A DNA stretch of 64,000 nucleotides from Gracilariopsis chorda. Its lineage: Eukaryota; Rhodophyta; Florideophyceae; Gracilariales; Gracilariaceae. Each line of letters starts with the position of its first letter. Positions within the stretch are counted from its first letter, which is position 1. Under the pieces are notes generated by a model. It saw only the letters and a program-made list of their open reading frames with translations, was not told where the DNA came from and searched no databases. The stretch is taken from NCBI GenBank assembly GCA_003194525.1, contig NBIV01000302.1:1-64000 (forward strand), read 5' to 3'. A program made the translations under genes and the position numbers. Of the stretch, positions 43,229 to 53,869 are shown piece after piece.

Positions 43229-44931
43229 TTATCTCGACGAGTGACCTGCACCAGAGCAACTGGTTTTTGGACGATAGTTCGCCACGGCGAGAGCCAAGAG
43301 CTTTCCAGCATCTACCATGTCCGGAGGTACTGGGATTCCAAGGTTTTGGAGGTTCTCGCGCAACGTGATGACATGAGGGTCCGTTACAACCGTAAGTGGC
43401 CCGTCGTCTACAGGTTGCAGCTCACTCATCTGAGATACGAGGCCCCAACTCTCGGGAGCACCCGCCTGGCTGGACGTACCTGCGTTGCCTGGAACAACCG
43501 AATCCATGACCGGTCCATGGTAAAGGCTACCACTCTCGTTGGCCTCGTCATCCATCATCAGATCATTGAAGTCGACTGACGGTTCATAATTGTCATGAAA
43601 TATGAATCCTGTCCGATTACCCGCTGGTATGGTCCGCGGAAGACTGCCTTGATCAAATGCATGAGCACGGGATACCGTTGCACCCACATACTGGTCGTAA
43701 TAGACGAAGTAACCAACAGTTGGATGCCGGTGACCCGGAGATTTGTCACGAGGATTTCTTGGTTCCTGACTACGGTTATCCCACGGAACGGTATCCCAGT
43801 TGACCTGGTTGATCACATCCAAGATGTATAAGACTTCTTCCAGGTTCTCTTGGCATCCCAATGGGATTAAGAGGTCGAGCTGTTTGATGATGTTCCTTAA
43901 CATTGATGATATGACCCAAAGACGGTAGTGGTCATACGCTTCCCTAAAACGCAAAACCGCTACGTGGGTATTCTACTCTGCGGCAATAAGCGACCAATAA
44001 CCGGATTTCGTACCATCAATGATATGGGAACTTATGTAAGTTAAACAGAGAGGACGTTCCGGAAAACAACCCTTCAGTACCTCAACCTGACGCCACCACG
44101 GTGGTAAGGCTGCGAAGCGACCCCTGAACGTTTGCGAGAGATACAGTTCGGTTTCGATATTGGTGTATGGAATCAAATACCCATGCCGGGAACGCGCCTT
44201 GCACGCAAACAGAATCTTCTCGGAGAACGCCGCTTGCGTTTCAGAACGTCGGAGGAACCGAACCTCCGCAGGGATCATGAGTCTCACCCAACTGAGCATA
44301 TCGGACTACATCATTACCTGCGTTGCGGATTCGAAGTGTGCCGTATCGAACTGGGCCAGGTTATCCCCATAAGATCCTTCGCCGTAGGTGCCATACCTCG
44401 ATACGTCGAAGTCGTATTCACTGGTAATCAGATGTTGATTTCGAGTACGCATGAGCTGTTTATACGTGAGTCACGTCATTTCTTCTCGATCCCTATCCAG
44501 GTTCTCTTCATGGCAGAGGTCTATCTTTAAAAGGTTAGGATCCAACGCAATGGGTCCCCGCCAATCGCTTGAAGTGACCACGTCAAGCGGAAGCCTACCA
44601 TGGGAAAACATCGTCGTGTGCGTAAGACTGGATTAGTGGCAGGTTGAAAATCTGGGACGGGCAAAATCAAAGAGCGCAGGCATAGATCGAAGGATTCTGT
44701 AACGGATCCCGTGCTTCCAGGGTTACCCTGTGGACTGACCAAAGTTGGTTTATAACAAGTACCCTGAGAGTAGTGCCACGCGCGGATGTGTACTGGAACA
44801 GTTATAGTAGCGTTACAGTGACGCAATGGAGCCGTAGGAAACCGGCTCAGTCCTGAGGATGAAGTAGCTATACTCCCAGAATGGGAAGTACCCACTCCGT
44901 GGTTTTGTTGGTTGAGATTCTCTGAGTTCAT
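43229..44931 (-). pseudogene. Element 3 antisense accessory ORF
   Basis: Opposite to pol and tail-to-tail with the chromodomain. Frame A runs 44931-44527 (MNSENLNQQNHGVG, Ser/Thr-rich). Frame B runs 44299-43229 with one nonsense codon near 43972 and one long open part (43954-43229). Residues 99-140 of that part (LPRTIPAGNRTGFIFHDNY, then DLMMDDEANE) align with the acidic block of Elements 1 and 2 (IPEGHPTGFVDADEYY, DPMFDNEPDE). The C-terminal LRENLQNLGIPVPPDMVDAG fits their final helix. Similarity is modest. The full gene may have exceeded 500 codons. A TATA box lies at 45030-45038, about 100 bp upstream of the ATG at 44931. Confidence 0.6.
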
Positions 44932-45029
44932 TAACGGAGATGAAGAATTGGTTTCGATGTTGTTAGTACTCGTTCGTCATGTTATGCATTGAACCGCAGG
45001 AAATTCGGTATCACTCATGAGGAGTTGGA

Positions 45030-45038
45030 TTTTTTATA
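45030..45038 (-). promoter_or_regulatory. TATA box for the Element 3 antisense ORF
   Basis: The minus strand reads TATAAAAAA, followed about 100 bases later by the ATG at 44931. It lies just inside the 3' LTR and points away from gag-pol. Confidence 0.5.
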
Positions 45039-45088
45039 CCCGTTTTCGTCGGCGGGTCACTTGCTTTCGTTGCGATGTTTCCTGTTCT

Positions 45089-45099
45089 AAGGAGGGGGA
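45089..45099 (+). other. Polypurine tract of Element 3
   Basis: AAGGAGGGGGA directly before the LTR start at 45100, as in Elements 1 and 2. Confidence 0.82.
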
Positions 45100-46045
45100 T
45101 GTGTAGAGAAATGCGTGCGCGCATACCCTCGAGGCGAGGTGGATCATGAATGATTCAATACCGACGTGGCTTCGGTTCACCTCAGGAATGAGTGGACCCT
45201 CAGAAGTATTCGGTAAAATTCGATATGAATTTTAATTGGTATTTTTGGAACCTTCGTGGGTGATTTCTGTGGTATCTGGAACAGATGGACGTGTGGCAAG
45301 CGTACGAATATTATGCATGGTTGGCATGAATCACACGTGTCGTGTTGTGCCGTGGCCGGCAGTGCCGCCAAGTGAAGAAGTGGGTGGACCAGAAGTGTGG
45401 CACACTACAGTAGTAGTATTTTTAGTTTGTTGTGACCCAATAGTACTTAAGGGAGGGCGGCCTTGCCGTTTCACACTGAAGTAAAGACAAGCTGTGACTC
45501 GACTCTGAGTTTATCGCCTGCGCGAAGTGACCAACTCCTGCTGGGGTTTCACCGCGTTCGGTCTTGTTCTACTCCCACGCATACTATCACCAAGGACCGC
45601 TGATCTGTTTTACCCCGTGGGTTCGCCCGGTGCTCACTGTTTTTATTGTTTTGGTTACTTTTTATGTGTAAACAGATAACCGTTCCACTCAGTACTGATT
45701 TTTTCCATGCTGGCTGAACAAGCAGCAGCCCCAACCGCGGGGTCTCTTTCAGCTTTCCACACGATCCGCCGGGTTGTACCTTCTCTTTTGGTTTCTCCCC
45801 TTTTTTCATTTTCCCTTTCTGGACTCTCCGGGGACTGGAACACCGCTCACATGGAACTGGGCACTACTTTGACCAGCTGGTAACCGGATTCTGGGTATCA
45901 CCTCCGTCTTTATAGCCGCAAGCCACCTCGGTTTTACACCCGAACACTGAGTAGTACGAAGGGCCCTGTCGCTGTGCCTACCTCACAAGAGAGCAAAGCT
46001 GCGAACAACTTTGGAGGAATTCTCCCCTAGGGATATTGCTTCACA
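45100..46045 (+). repeat. 3' LTR of Element 3 (946 bp)
   Basis: It starts TGTGTAGAGAAATGCG after the purine tract and ends CCCTAGGGATATTGCTTCACA. The last part parallels the Element 1 LTR end (CCTTTGGGGCATTGCACCACA). The flank is TCCTA, a possible target duplication whose partner was lost with the 5' end. Confidence 0.75.
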
Positions 46046-46047
46046 TC

Positions 46048-48540
46048 CTAAAACCCATTCTCTACCAGAGATAGAAGTGTGAATTTCGGATTATTGTTCG
46101 CATCCGTAGACACATTGGAAACTTTTGATCCTTTCTGTGGTTTCAAGTATACCGTCTGATGTGCTCTATACAAATCAGGGTTTATTACTTGGTCACTCAA
46201 TATCTCTTCAGTGTTGGCTGCTGCCTCGTCGGCCAGTGTTTGACCCTCGTATACATCTGGCACGTCTTCAGCCTCTACAGTCCGTCTTGTCTCTTCATTA
46301 TCGACAACTTCTTCCCAGGATGTAAGCTTACCCATGTCTGAATCGTCGACGTCTTTTTCCAACGCTGTGGTCCAGTTCTTTTCCGAAAAATACTTCTGCG
46401 CATCAATACCCTGAGAACGAAGTAAGTCCACTAGGGGCAAATCAGTCCGAGTTTGTAATGTACGCAGCTTGTTTGGATCCTTTTTTTCTTCTGCTTCTGT
46501 TATGGCCATAGCTGTTTCATCGTCGAAACTATCAGTGTGCCCTTCGGAAGAGTTAATGGCAGAACTCAGAAACTCAGAGTCACATTCTTCATGTTTGCTG
46601 TTGCCAGGACTCGGAACACCAGAGTCCCATTCCTCTTGTTTGCTGTTGCCAGAACTCGGAACATAGCCTGTGACGCGGACAATGGTTGTAGACTGTTCTC
46701 GTAAATTATTCTCTTCAGGACTACCTTCTAGAAGAAGAGCAGCATCTGCCTTATCCCGAGCATGGTTCTCAACGCTTCCGTCACCAAAGAAGACAAGCTA
46801 TACCAGATTAAAGTCGTCGTTATGATGGTTAGCTGAAGGAGGTATTTGGAGAGTAGATGCAAGCTCTGAAGAGAGCGCTTCTGTTTTCTCAAAAACGTCT
46901 TTGAGTTTAGATCGCCTTTACTTGTCCTGCCTGGCATTAGTCTGTAAAGCGGCTGTGTAATCAGCAACCTCCCCATGTTGCCTCCAAAACTTCGAGACAT
47001 CCTTTGCCATATAAGTTGAAAGTTTTGGAATTCGTTACAATTCTTCTACTTGAACTTTAGCTTCATGACGTCTCCGCCGATTGTTGTACTGTAAAACCAT
47101 CTTTGCAATCCTTCTCGCCATGTACATTTTCCACTTGTGCTCTCCGATGAAATCGATAGCCAACCATACTGCTTCGTACAGAAACTAATGGACTTCGGAT
47201 CATTGCAGGGAGCATTTTGAACAAGCCATGCACATTAATTTCCAGTACATAGAATTTACCGCATCCTACAGAGTTTTTGTTGCTATGCATCTCTGTCTGG
47301 CTCAAGAGATGCTTGAGGCTGCCCACAACTCCTTCAAAAAAAGCCTTTTCTTACGCAATAACGCCTTGCTCCAAAATACCCTTCACACTCACTAACGCTT
47401 CCAACCCAGACGTAGTAGAGCGAGCTTGTGCGTCCATGACCTAAAAACTATACCCGTCTCTTTTCCAGTTGTTCTTATTCAGCTGAAATATTTCACTGCT
47501 GATGTTGGACCAATAATAGCCCATCTAACCCAACAAAATTAACCTCATGCACGTCTGGCTTTGGTCTGTTCTGTTGGTCACGTAAAAACTCATGTCCACC
47601 AGACCCGTATGGGTTTGCCCTAGACCCCACCCCTTTCTCCCGTTGAGCATCACTTTTCAATGCACTTGTAACAAATGGTTTCGAAATAGAGTGTAGCTGC
47701 AGAACACCATACCTGTTTACAATATAAGCTTTGCCGTCGGCAAACCTAGCGAACGATTCTGGATCCCCTTGTCCTGACGCCTCAAATTTGGCTACCATAT
47801 GCGCGTTTGAAATCTGCAAACATTCTATTAAACACACCACCTTCACGAATATATAAACGGTCAGCAGGAGTAAGCGTACATGTATCATTTGATTTGATAC
47901 CTCCAGAAATAGTTGTGTTTGCACCCTGTTTGAAGAAAAGGTCATTACATAACGGCGCGATTTGTGCATGCCATTAATCTTCATTCTGCCGATCAAGCTT
48001 CTCTTTGGTTAAACACTCTATCATTTATGTTCTTACTGAAGTCATACATGGGTCCATAAAGACTTGAAGCAATATAAAATACTCTGCTGTTTCAAAACCA
48101 GGGTTTCGACTTTCGCTGGGAGACGATTTGTTGTATAAGGATTGTAGAGATGGGTGTTCCAGGACAACTAAATCTTCAATCCGGTTCGGTTCTTCAGTTT
48201 GACTGAAATAAATCTGATTTACTCCGAACTCAGATCTTTTATACGATCTGACGGGTTTCATGAGTCTTTTATGTGAGTGAAAACGTTGTTTGAGCTGGAT
48301 AATAATTTTTTCCTTACCTGAAAGAGATGAGATAGACTTTATTCAGCTTTAAAATTTCCATGGATATAATTTCGCGATTAATCTTGAGCTTTTCGTAAAC
48401 CTTAACGTTTTGTTTACCTTTTGAGTTGCAAAATGAGTAGAAATCACGTTGTTTGATTTCTTTATAGAGCTTTTTGGAGATGGTTGAGTAGGCGGTTCAA
48501 CTTCATGTGTACTTGATGGCTGCGGATCAGAGTCTGTCAT
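46048..48540 (-). pseudogene. Decayed protein-coding gene, not recognised
   Basis: Reading minus from 48540: a Pro/Ser-rich start (MTDSDPQPSSTHEVEPPTQ), then frame-broken pieces that look like real protein. These include SLYGPMYDFSKNINDRVFNQ (about 48060-48000), LFFKQGANTTISGGIKSNDT and TLTPADRLYIREGGVFNRMF (about 47940-47810), ARFADGKAYIVNRYGVLQLH (about 47750), VVGSLKHLLSQTEMHSNKNS (about 47310) and KFWRQHGEVADYTAALQTNA (about 46990). The last 840 bp form one acidic frame with a single stop near 46800. It contains a 14-residue tandem repeat (SSGNSKQEEWDSGV / SPGNSKHEECDSEF) and ends ENGF at 46048. No family is recognised. Multiple frameshifts and stops mark it as dead, unless introns are involved. 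Confidence 0.5.
46570..46665. repeat. Two-copy 42-45 bp tandem repeat
   Basis: Two adjacent units sharing TGTTTGCTGTTGCCAG and CTCGGAACA, inside the acidic C-terminal frame of the decayed gene. It encodes the repeated SGNSKxEExDS motif. Confidence 0.7.
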
Positions 48541-49616
48541 TTTCGTACTAATAACTGTTCGTCATTCACAAAGTGCGGAAAGAAAGAGATCATAGTTATT
48601 GAAAACACGCAGTTTTAGGTTTGTCATTTGAACTTGTCAGGTGAAAGGGTTTTGGCTGAATGCAACTGTAAAGTGTATTTTGCCTACGTGTAACATTCGT
48701 TTAATGTAGGAAGCAACAATCGTACTCGCTATATTAAACGAAATATTGAAAGGTTGGGAGAAACATGTAAATGCCTGATTGCTCGATAATGGTTTTCCAG
48801 TTTTGTTTCGTTTCATCAGCATCAACAACTCATAGAACGGCCCTAACAGCAAGTCTAGCAGAGTGCTATATACCCAGAAAATCTTAACTTATCGTGCCTT
48901 AGGCGATTTTAGCATCCCTACCAGCGTTCTTATTGCCATTTTTCGTTGCCATATATGCCTCGTGATTCATTTTTCAATTCAGTACGAGGAAAATATAGAA
49001 ATGAAAGTAGACACCGTGACTTGAAATTTTAATGGGTTTTGAGGTCTTCATTGACCTATGAGAGCACTGATTCTATATCAAACAGATTTCTGGGGGGTAA
49101 AATGACCGGGAAACAAATTTTCGCGCCAACGAAAAGCATTTTCTGGTACAACGTCTATCTGTTCACAAATTAAAATCTTGTAACTTCGGTGGTGGGAGCG
49201 ATCGAGCAGAGGCGAGGCGATCGAACGGCGTCGTTTGAACATGTTGGCTTTCATTCTTTGTACCTCATACAGGGCACTTGGTTGAGTGCTGACCCCCCCG
49301 CTAACGTTTCTTGTATTGCAAATGGCTCGTACTCGTAGTTATCATATCGCACTCGACTGGTAGACTTGCACATTATTTGGGATGCTAAATTGAATGTTAT
49401 TTTCAAAACAAGTGTCTATAATATAGAGCACTGGTAGACTTGCTCTAAGAGTTCGAGCTATCAAATCCAGCGCCGCCAGGGGCACTGTAAGCTGCTAGCC
49501 GCATCGGCCACGTGTAGTTCTCCGATTGGTAAGACATCAAGCAGAACCCACTTGCGTGTGTTCTTGTTAGTAGGAGGGGAACCGTGGTGTAGCACAAAGG
49601 TTGAGGCGGCCATCGG
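48541..49616. other. Gene-free stretch
   Basis: I find no supported gene, repeat or RNA in these 1.1 kb. It contains the upstream region of the PPR-like gene. Short open frames here lack any recognisable motif. Confidence 0.5.
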
Positions 49617-50543
49617 TTGAGAGCTGATGCTATGCGCCCACTTGCGTTTGCCACAACTGGGAGCGTATCGCTCCCCTGGGTGAGACGCCCGCAGGTCGTA
49701 AGCGCACCAAGATGCAGCTCGTTAAATGCACCGCCAAGGCGGGCGCAGGAGCGCTTTCAGCATGACGGTCAAGCGCGCAGCAGGGACGCGACAGTGCAGC
49801 AAAAACAGGTGGCAGCGCACATTCGGAATCTTTGCCGAAGCGCGCGAGTAAACGAAGCAGCGGCGTTTCTACAATCTCATCGAATGCATGATTCGGAGTA
49901 CGCTCGCAGCACGCTGATTTCGTATGCCGCGCGACACGGGGACCTGCAGGCGTCGCTGCGCCACCTTCGGCAGGCCGAAGAGCTCAATTTGACGTCGTGC
50001 GCGGCGTACACAGCGGCGATTCACGCGCTTGCGGCGCGCGCACAGCCGATGGAGGCACTGTCGTTATTCAAGCGCGCACGCAACCGTCTGGCGAGCATTG
50101 ACGCGGAGCTTTATCGCGCAGCGATCCGCGCAGCCGGTCGGGCCGGCCGGCTACAAACGGCTCTGTCGCTACTGCACAGCGCGCGGGAGGGCGGCATCGA
50201 CGCGGGTGAGCACGGATTCGAAGGAGTGCTGTACGCGTGTGCATACGCGCCGGCGCCCACGCACCGCTCGGAACAGCTGCTCACTCGCGCGTTCGTCGTG
50301 CTGCAAGCGGCCATCTGGCAGCGACAGGCCAGCGCACGAGTGCTGTACGCAGCCGCCACTTGTGTCACTCGCCGCCGCCTGTGGCACCCGCGCCTGGGCC
50401 CGCTCCTGCTGCAGCACATGTGCCGCGTGGCGCTGCATGAGCCACACACGTTGCCTCCGCGGCTGCGCCTACGCTTCGTCACCAAGATCGACCACCTGCG
50501 CCGCCTCAAGGCTCAACAAGCTGGCACCCCACCAACTAACTAA
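49617..50543 (+). CDS. Pentatricopeptide-repeat-like protein, probably organellar
   Basis: 308 codons, no intron. The N-terminal 45 residues are rich in Arg, Ser, Ala and Pro and poor in acids (RPLAFATTGSVSLPWVRRP), as in organelle transit peptides. A second Met at residue 6 (49632) could be the start. From residue about 60 it is all helical. Pairs of helices in PPR spacing (about 35 residues) include YARSTLISYAARHGDLQASL (95-114), AAYTAAIHALAARAQPMEAL (129-148) and ELYRAAIRAAGRAGRLQTAL (164-183). PPR proteins bind organellar RNA and act in its processing or translation. The repeats are few, so it is a small member. GC-rich. The next gene follows within about 40-120 bp on the same strand. Confidence 0.75.
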   Translation: MRADAMRPLAFATTGSVSLPWVRRPQVVSAPRCSSLNAPPRRAQERFQHDGQARSRDATVQQKQVAAHIRNLCRSARVNEAAAFLQSHRMHDSEYARSTLISYAARHGDLQASLRHLRQAEELNLTSCAAYTAAIHALAARAQPMEALSLFKRARNRLASIDAELYRAAIRAAGRAGRLQTALSLLHSAREGGIDAGEHGFEGVLYACAYAPAPTHRSEQLLTRAFVVLQAAIWQRQASARVLYAAATCVTRRRLWHPRLGPLLLQHMCRVALHEPHTLPPRLRLRFVTKIDHLRRLKAQQAGTPPTN

Positions 50544-50780
50544 CTCCCCTCTCCTTCCCACATCCCTCCCATCCCTCCATGCCGCTACCGTCCCCTTCCC
50601 CCGCATCGCCTTCGCTCTCACCGTCACCCCCCGTCTTGCCCGTCTCCGACATCCCCGCAATAGCCTCCCCCCACGCTTCGCGCCTGCGCAACTCCACACT
50701 CAACCCCCCCACCGCTGCATCTTCCCGCACCCACCCAATTTTCCTCCTCCACCACCTCCACGTCATCCCCGCCGCGCGAT
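50544..50780 (+). promoter_or_regulatory. Pyrimidine-rich intergenic/leader region
   Basis: A strongly C/T-rich stretch on the coding strand between the PPR-like gene and the DHH domain. It may include the 5' leader and the targeting peptide of the DHH-CBS gene. A similar C/T tract precedes the PAP2 gene. Confidence 0.4.
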
Positions 50781-52202
50781 CTCGACATCGTCCTAACCCA
50801 CTCCACAGCTGACTTCGACTCGCTTGCCGCCGCAGTCGGGCTCGCAAAGCTTCGCGGTCCCCACACCCTTGTCGTCACCCCCGCAGGCGAATCGCCCGCC
50901 CTCCGTCGCTTCCTCTCCCTCCACAGGCCCCTTTTCAAAATCCTTGGCCCCAAGGCTGTCGACCCCACCCGCTTACGCTGGCTCGGTATCGTCGATACAG
51001 TCCGTTCTGACCGCCTCGGACTCGCCGCCCACTGGCCCGCCTATGCCCAACAGGTTGACGTTTATGACCACCACATCGGCCGCGTCTGCGATATCGAGCA
51101 CCCTAACCTCAATCTCATCGTCGAAAGAGTCGGCGCCGTTGCAACTATCATTGTCGAACGTCTGCGTCAGCATGCTATACCACTCACCCCGCCAGAAGCC
51201 ACACTGCTAGCACTTGCTATTCATTCCGATACCGGCTCACTCACTTTTGAACATACCACTTCACGAGATGCCGCCGCGCTTGCATGGCTCATGTCCCACG
51301 GCGCCATTCAACGCTCGATATCAGAGTTTTCGCACACTTTGCTATCAGACGAACAACAAACCGTACTTAGTACCGCACTCTCCAACATCAAACGACACCA
51401 TGTCAATGGCGTTGAGGTCGCTTCCCTTCTCGTGCGCGGCTCTTCCTTTCTCAAAGGTATGAGCACAGTCGCAAACGATGTCCTCGAAATCGCAAACCTT
51501 GATGTCCTCATCCTCATGTACCTTAATTCTAGAACGCGAACGCGCAAGACCAAACGGTCGTCACCGCCGTCAGACCAAAACAACTCGCAACATACCGTCA
51601 AGCAGGTCTCCATCATTGGCCGAGCACGCGCCCGTGTCGACGGCATCGATTTTTCCGAGCTCTTTCAATCCGTTGGAGGCGGTGGCCACGCACGTGCTGC
51701 CTCTGCTTCCCTCAAGTGCACCGAGGAAGAAGCCGTGCAACTGCTGCACCGCCTCATCAATGATGCTTGTGCCCAGATCCCCAACCCGAAACCAGTACGC
51801 GAGTTAATGTCTAGAGAACTCGTCACCGTATTACCCACCTCCACAATCAGTGATGCCAGACGATTGATAGTTCTGCACGCGCACCAAATCCTACCGGTAG
51901 TCAACGCGAGAGGCGCCCTTTTGGGACTCATTTCCATGCACGATGTCGAGTCGGCTGAAAGGAAGCGGGGTGTTCACGCTTATCAGATGCCCGTTGCCGC
52001 TTGGATGCACCATAATGTTATCTCCGTTGGACCGGACACACCGTTTTACGAGGCCGCCAAGATCGTTGCTGAAGAGACCATGGGTGTGCTTCCTATTGTT
52101 GAGAACGGTAAATTGATCGGAGTCCTCAGTCGAATGGATGTGCTTGTGGCAAGACGGCTCCTACCAGAAGATATGCTTCACAGCCATCGACGATGGACAT
52201 GA
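50664..52202 (+). CDS. DHH/DHHA1 phosphoesterase with two CBS domains; 5' end unresolved
   Basis: Motifs in order: HSTADFDSLAAAVGLAKL (DHH motif I, about 50801), VDVYDHHIGRV (the DHH signature, about 51057), AIHSDTGSLTFEHTT, and FQSVGGGGHARAASASL (DHHA1, about 51666). Then come two CBS domains (PVRELMSRELVTVLP to LLGLISMHDVE; PVAAWMHHNVISVGP to LIGVLSRMDVLV), which usually bind adenine nucleotides. The same DHH-DHHA1-CBS-CBS order is found in bacterial, including cyanobacterial, proteins that continue into a tRNA nucleotidyltransferase domain. Here the protein stops right after the second CBS. The frame is open from 50664 but has no ATG before the DHH domain. The nearest upstream ATG (50579, MPLPSPSPASPS) is in another frame, so an intron, a frameshift or an indel lies between. 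The N-terminal region is Ser/Pro/Thr-rich, possibly a plastid transit peptide. Confidence 0.82.
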   Translation, partial: PPPTLRACATPHSTPPPLHLPAPTQFSSSTTSTSSPPRDLDIVLTHSTADFDSLAAAVGLAKLRGPHTLVVTPAGESPALRRFLSLHRPLFKILGPKAVDPTRLRWLGIVDTVRSDRLGLAAHWPAYAQQVDVYDHHIGRVCDIEHPNLNLIVERVGAVATIIVERLRQHAIPLTPPEATLLALAIHSDTGSLTFEHTTSRDAAALAWLMSHGAIQRSISEFSHTLLSDEQQTVLSTALSNIKRHHVNGVEVASLLVRGSSFLKGMSTVANDVLEIANLDVLILMYLNSRTRTRKTKRSSPPSDQNNSQHTVKQVSIIGRARARVDGIDFSELFQSVGGGGHARAASASLKCTEEEAVQLLHRLINDACAQIPNPKPVRELMSRELVTVLPTSTISDARRLIVLHAHQILPVVNARGALLGLISMHDVESAERKRGVHAYQMPVAAWMHHNVISVGPDTPFYEAAKIVAEETMGVLPIVENGKLIGVLSRMDVLVARRLLPEDMLHSHRRWT

Positions 52203-53529
52203 TTTTCGGCAGTGTTGTACCTTATTTTTGTTGTCTGGATGGAAGAAAATGAGTAGCCGCTGCACCCTCTTTCTTGCTGCTGCACTGATCTTACCAGCTA
52301 GAATGAAGCAATGTCCGAGCTAAAAGACAGTTTGCATGCCAAACCACTCGGAATCTGACGTACCAGTCGGCTTGGGTTACCGACAAGAGCAGATGCTTAC
52401 CATATCACGCCACGCTTCTCTAACCTGAAGAAGTAGCCCATGCCTCTCGGCTGCCTATCCGTTTAGCAGCACCAACCTGACAGCCGGTTTCCCGCACTAC
52501 GAAAATAGGAGATTGGTTCGAGGGCGGAGGGTTGTGTTGCAGTTAGCTGTGTGGGTGTGACAACGGTGGAAGTTCGAGCTTCTTGTTTGCTTCACTTCTA
52601 TGCCTTGCGTTTTGTAGGAAATACCTTCTTAGGAACACAAGAGCTGTTTTAACACAAAGCTTATAAGAAACAGCCTGATGAAGATCAGGCGTCAAATTTT
52701 TTCTTCAGGCTGTCCATACGCATTCTACGACCATGCTATGGACAAAGTCAAGATATCTAAGGCCGTCCTACTGGTGGAGCGCTTCGTTGGCACTTTATTT
52801 TGCTCACTCGACCGCTTTCCACATCTTACAATACTTCCATTTATGAGTTCGAGAGAGAAGAACTTTCTTATGTGTGGGCATCTGTGCTCTCGCATTACCT
52901 TTAGAGATTAATCACAACAGAATTTCATTTCCACAAAGGCGATGGGACGTCACATCCCAAGCGGAAACGAGAATGCTTTGAAGGACGATACCAGGGAAGA
53001 CGTGCGATTTTGTGGCGTTGATTAGGATGTCTACGACCAAGAGCCATTGAGCATGGCAAACTCGAGTCAAACACGTTGCTCTCACAGCACAGACGAGGTG
53101 CCTTATGTTATGCCCAATTTGTCGCGCGGAGTAAGCTACGTGAATTTCAAGGCGTAGCTCACATGATGCACAACAGCAGAGCTATTGCTAATTGCAATAT
53201 GCAGGTACCTTCTGTGTCCTTTTTAATGAGGTCTTGTGACTTGCTTCAGAAGGCGTTGGGGCTCCCTCCTCTTTGCTTTCGAATTGATGAAATCCATCCT
53301 TCTTGGAACGTATTTGTCGACCGAAAATGCTGTAACTGCTTCAGAGCTTGGTGTTGTTTAAGAAGCTAAGGTTTCATCCGTGTTTGCTTGCCCTCACAAG
53401 CCTTGTGACGGTAGAATCTCTGTCGATACGTTCGTCTAGCTTGCGCTGCAAAGTGCTACATTCAACGGAAGGTATCTGACTCCTTTTACGCTCGCGAGTC
53501 TTCGCATGTGATACTCCGGTGTTGAAATG
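52203..53529. other. Gene-free stretch
   Basis: 1.3 kb after the DHH-CBS gene. Open frames are short and lack motifs. I see nothing supported here. Confidence 0.5.
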
Positions 53530-53760
53530 GTGGAAGCTATTCGCGGCGAATAATAAAAGAGTTCCGGGGTAAGACTGTGTGTGTCTGTGTTTATTTGGGC
53601 TCGTGTCCCTAACTCCAAGACTGTGGTAGGGGCCAATCTGAGAAGAACCCCTCTCTCTTCACATGTAAAACTCGGCACTCGCGGTAATTCTCTAAGAACA
53701 GACCACTCCATCGTGGGGGCTCGCATTTTGTAGTTTTGCGGTTTGACCAATCCCAACAGT
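53530..53760 (-). repeat. LINE 3'-tail fragment, minus strand
   Basis: The reverse complement of about 53570-53670 (GGGGTTCTTCTCA, GTCTTGGAGTTAGGGACACG, CAAATAAACACAGACAC) matches 55140-55220, the end of the plus-strand LINE remnant (GGGGTTCTTCTCA, GTCTTGGAATTAGAGACACG, CATATAAACACACACAC). It is thus a second copy of the same retroelement's 3' end, in opposite orientation. Confidence 0.65.
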
Positions 53761-53869
53761 TGTCATTCCATTGCTCTTGGATGCTATGCTGCTTGTCGTG
53801 CATTATGTAGTATTCTGTGGGATAAAACACCATTATGACAAAGCAATTGTATGTCATGTATCCGTGCCG

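Larger units (their letters stand above)
38316..46045 (+). mobile_element. Element 3: 5'-truncated Ty3/gypsy of the Element 1/2 lineage
   Basis: Plus-strand order: end of the protease-RT linker, RT, RNase H, integrase, linker, chromodomain, opposite-strand ORF, PPT, 3' LTR ending at 46045. Gag, protease and 5' LTR are missing and replaced by an LTR of another family. Coding parts have frameshifts and nonsense codons. Protein similarity to Element 2 is clear but lower than that of Element 1. Confidence 0.9.

Noticed and set aside
50029-50796. 255-codon frame overlapping the PPR-like gene
   Set aside because: It is out of frame with a gene showing clear helical repeats, and its composition is a GC-rich shadow.
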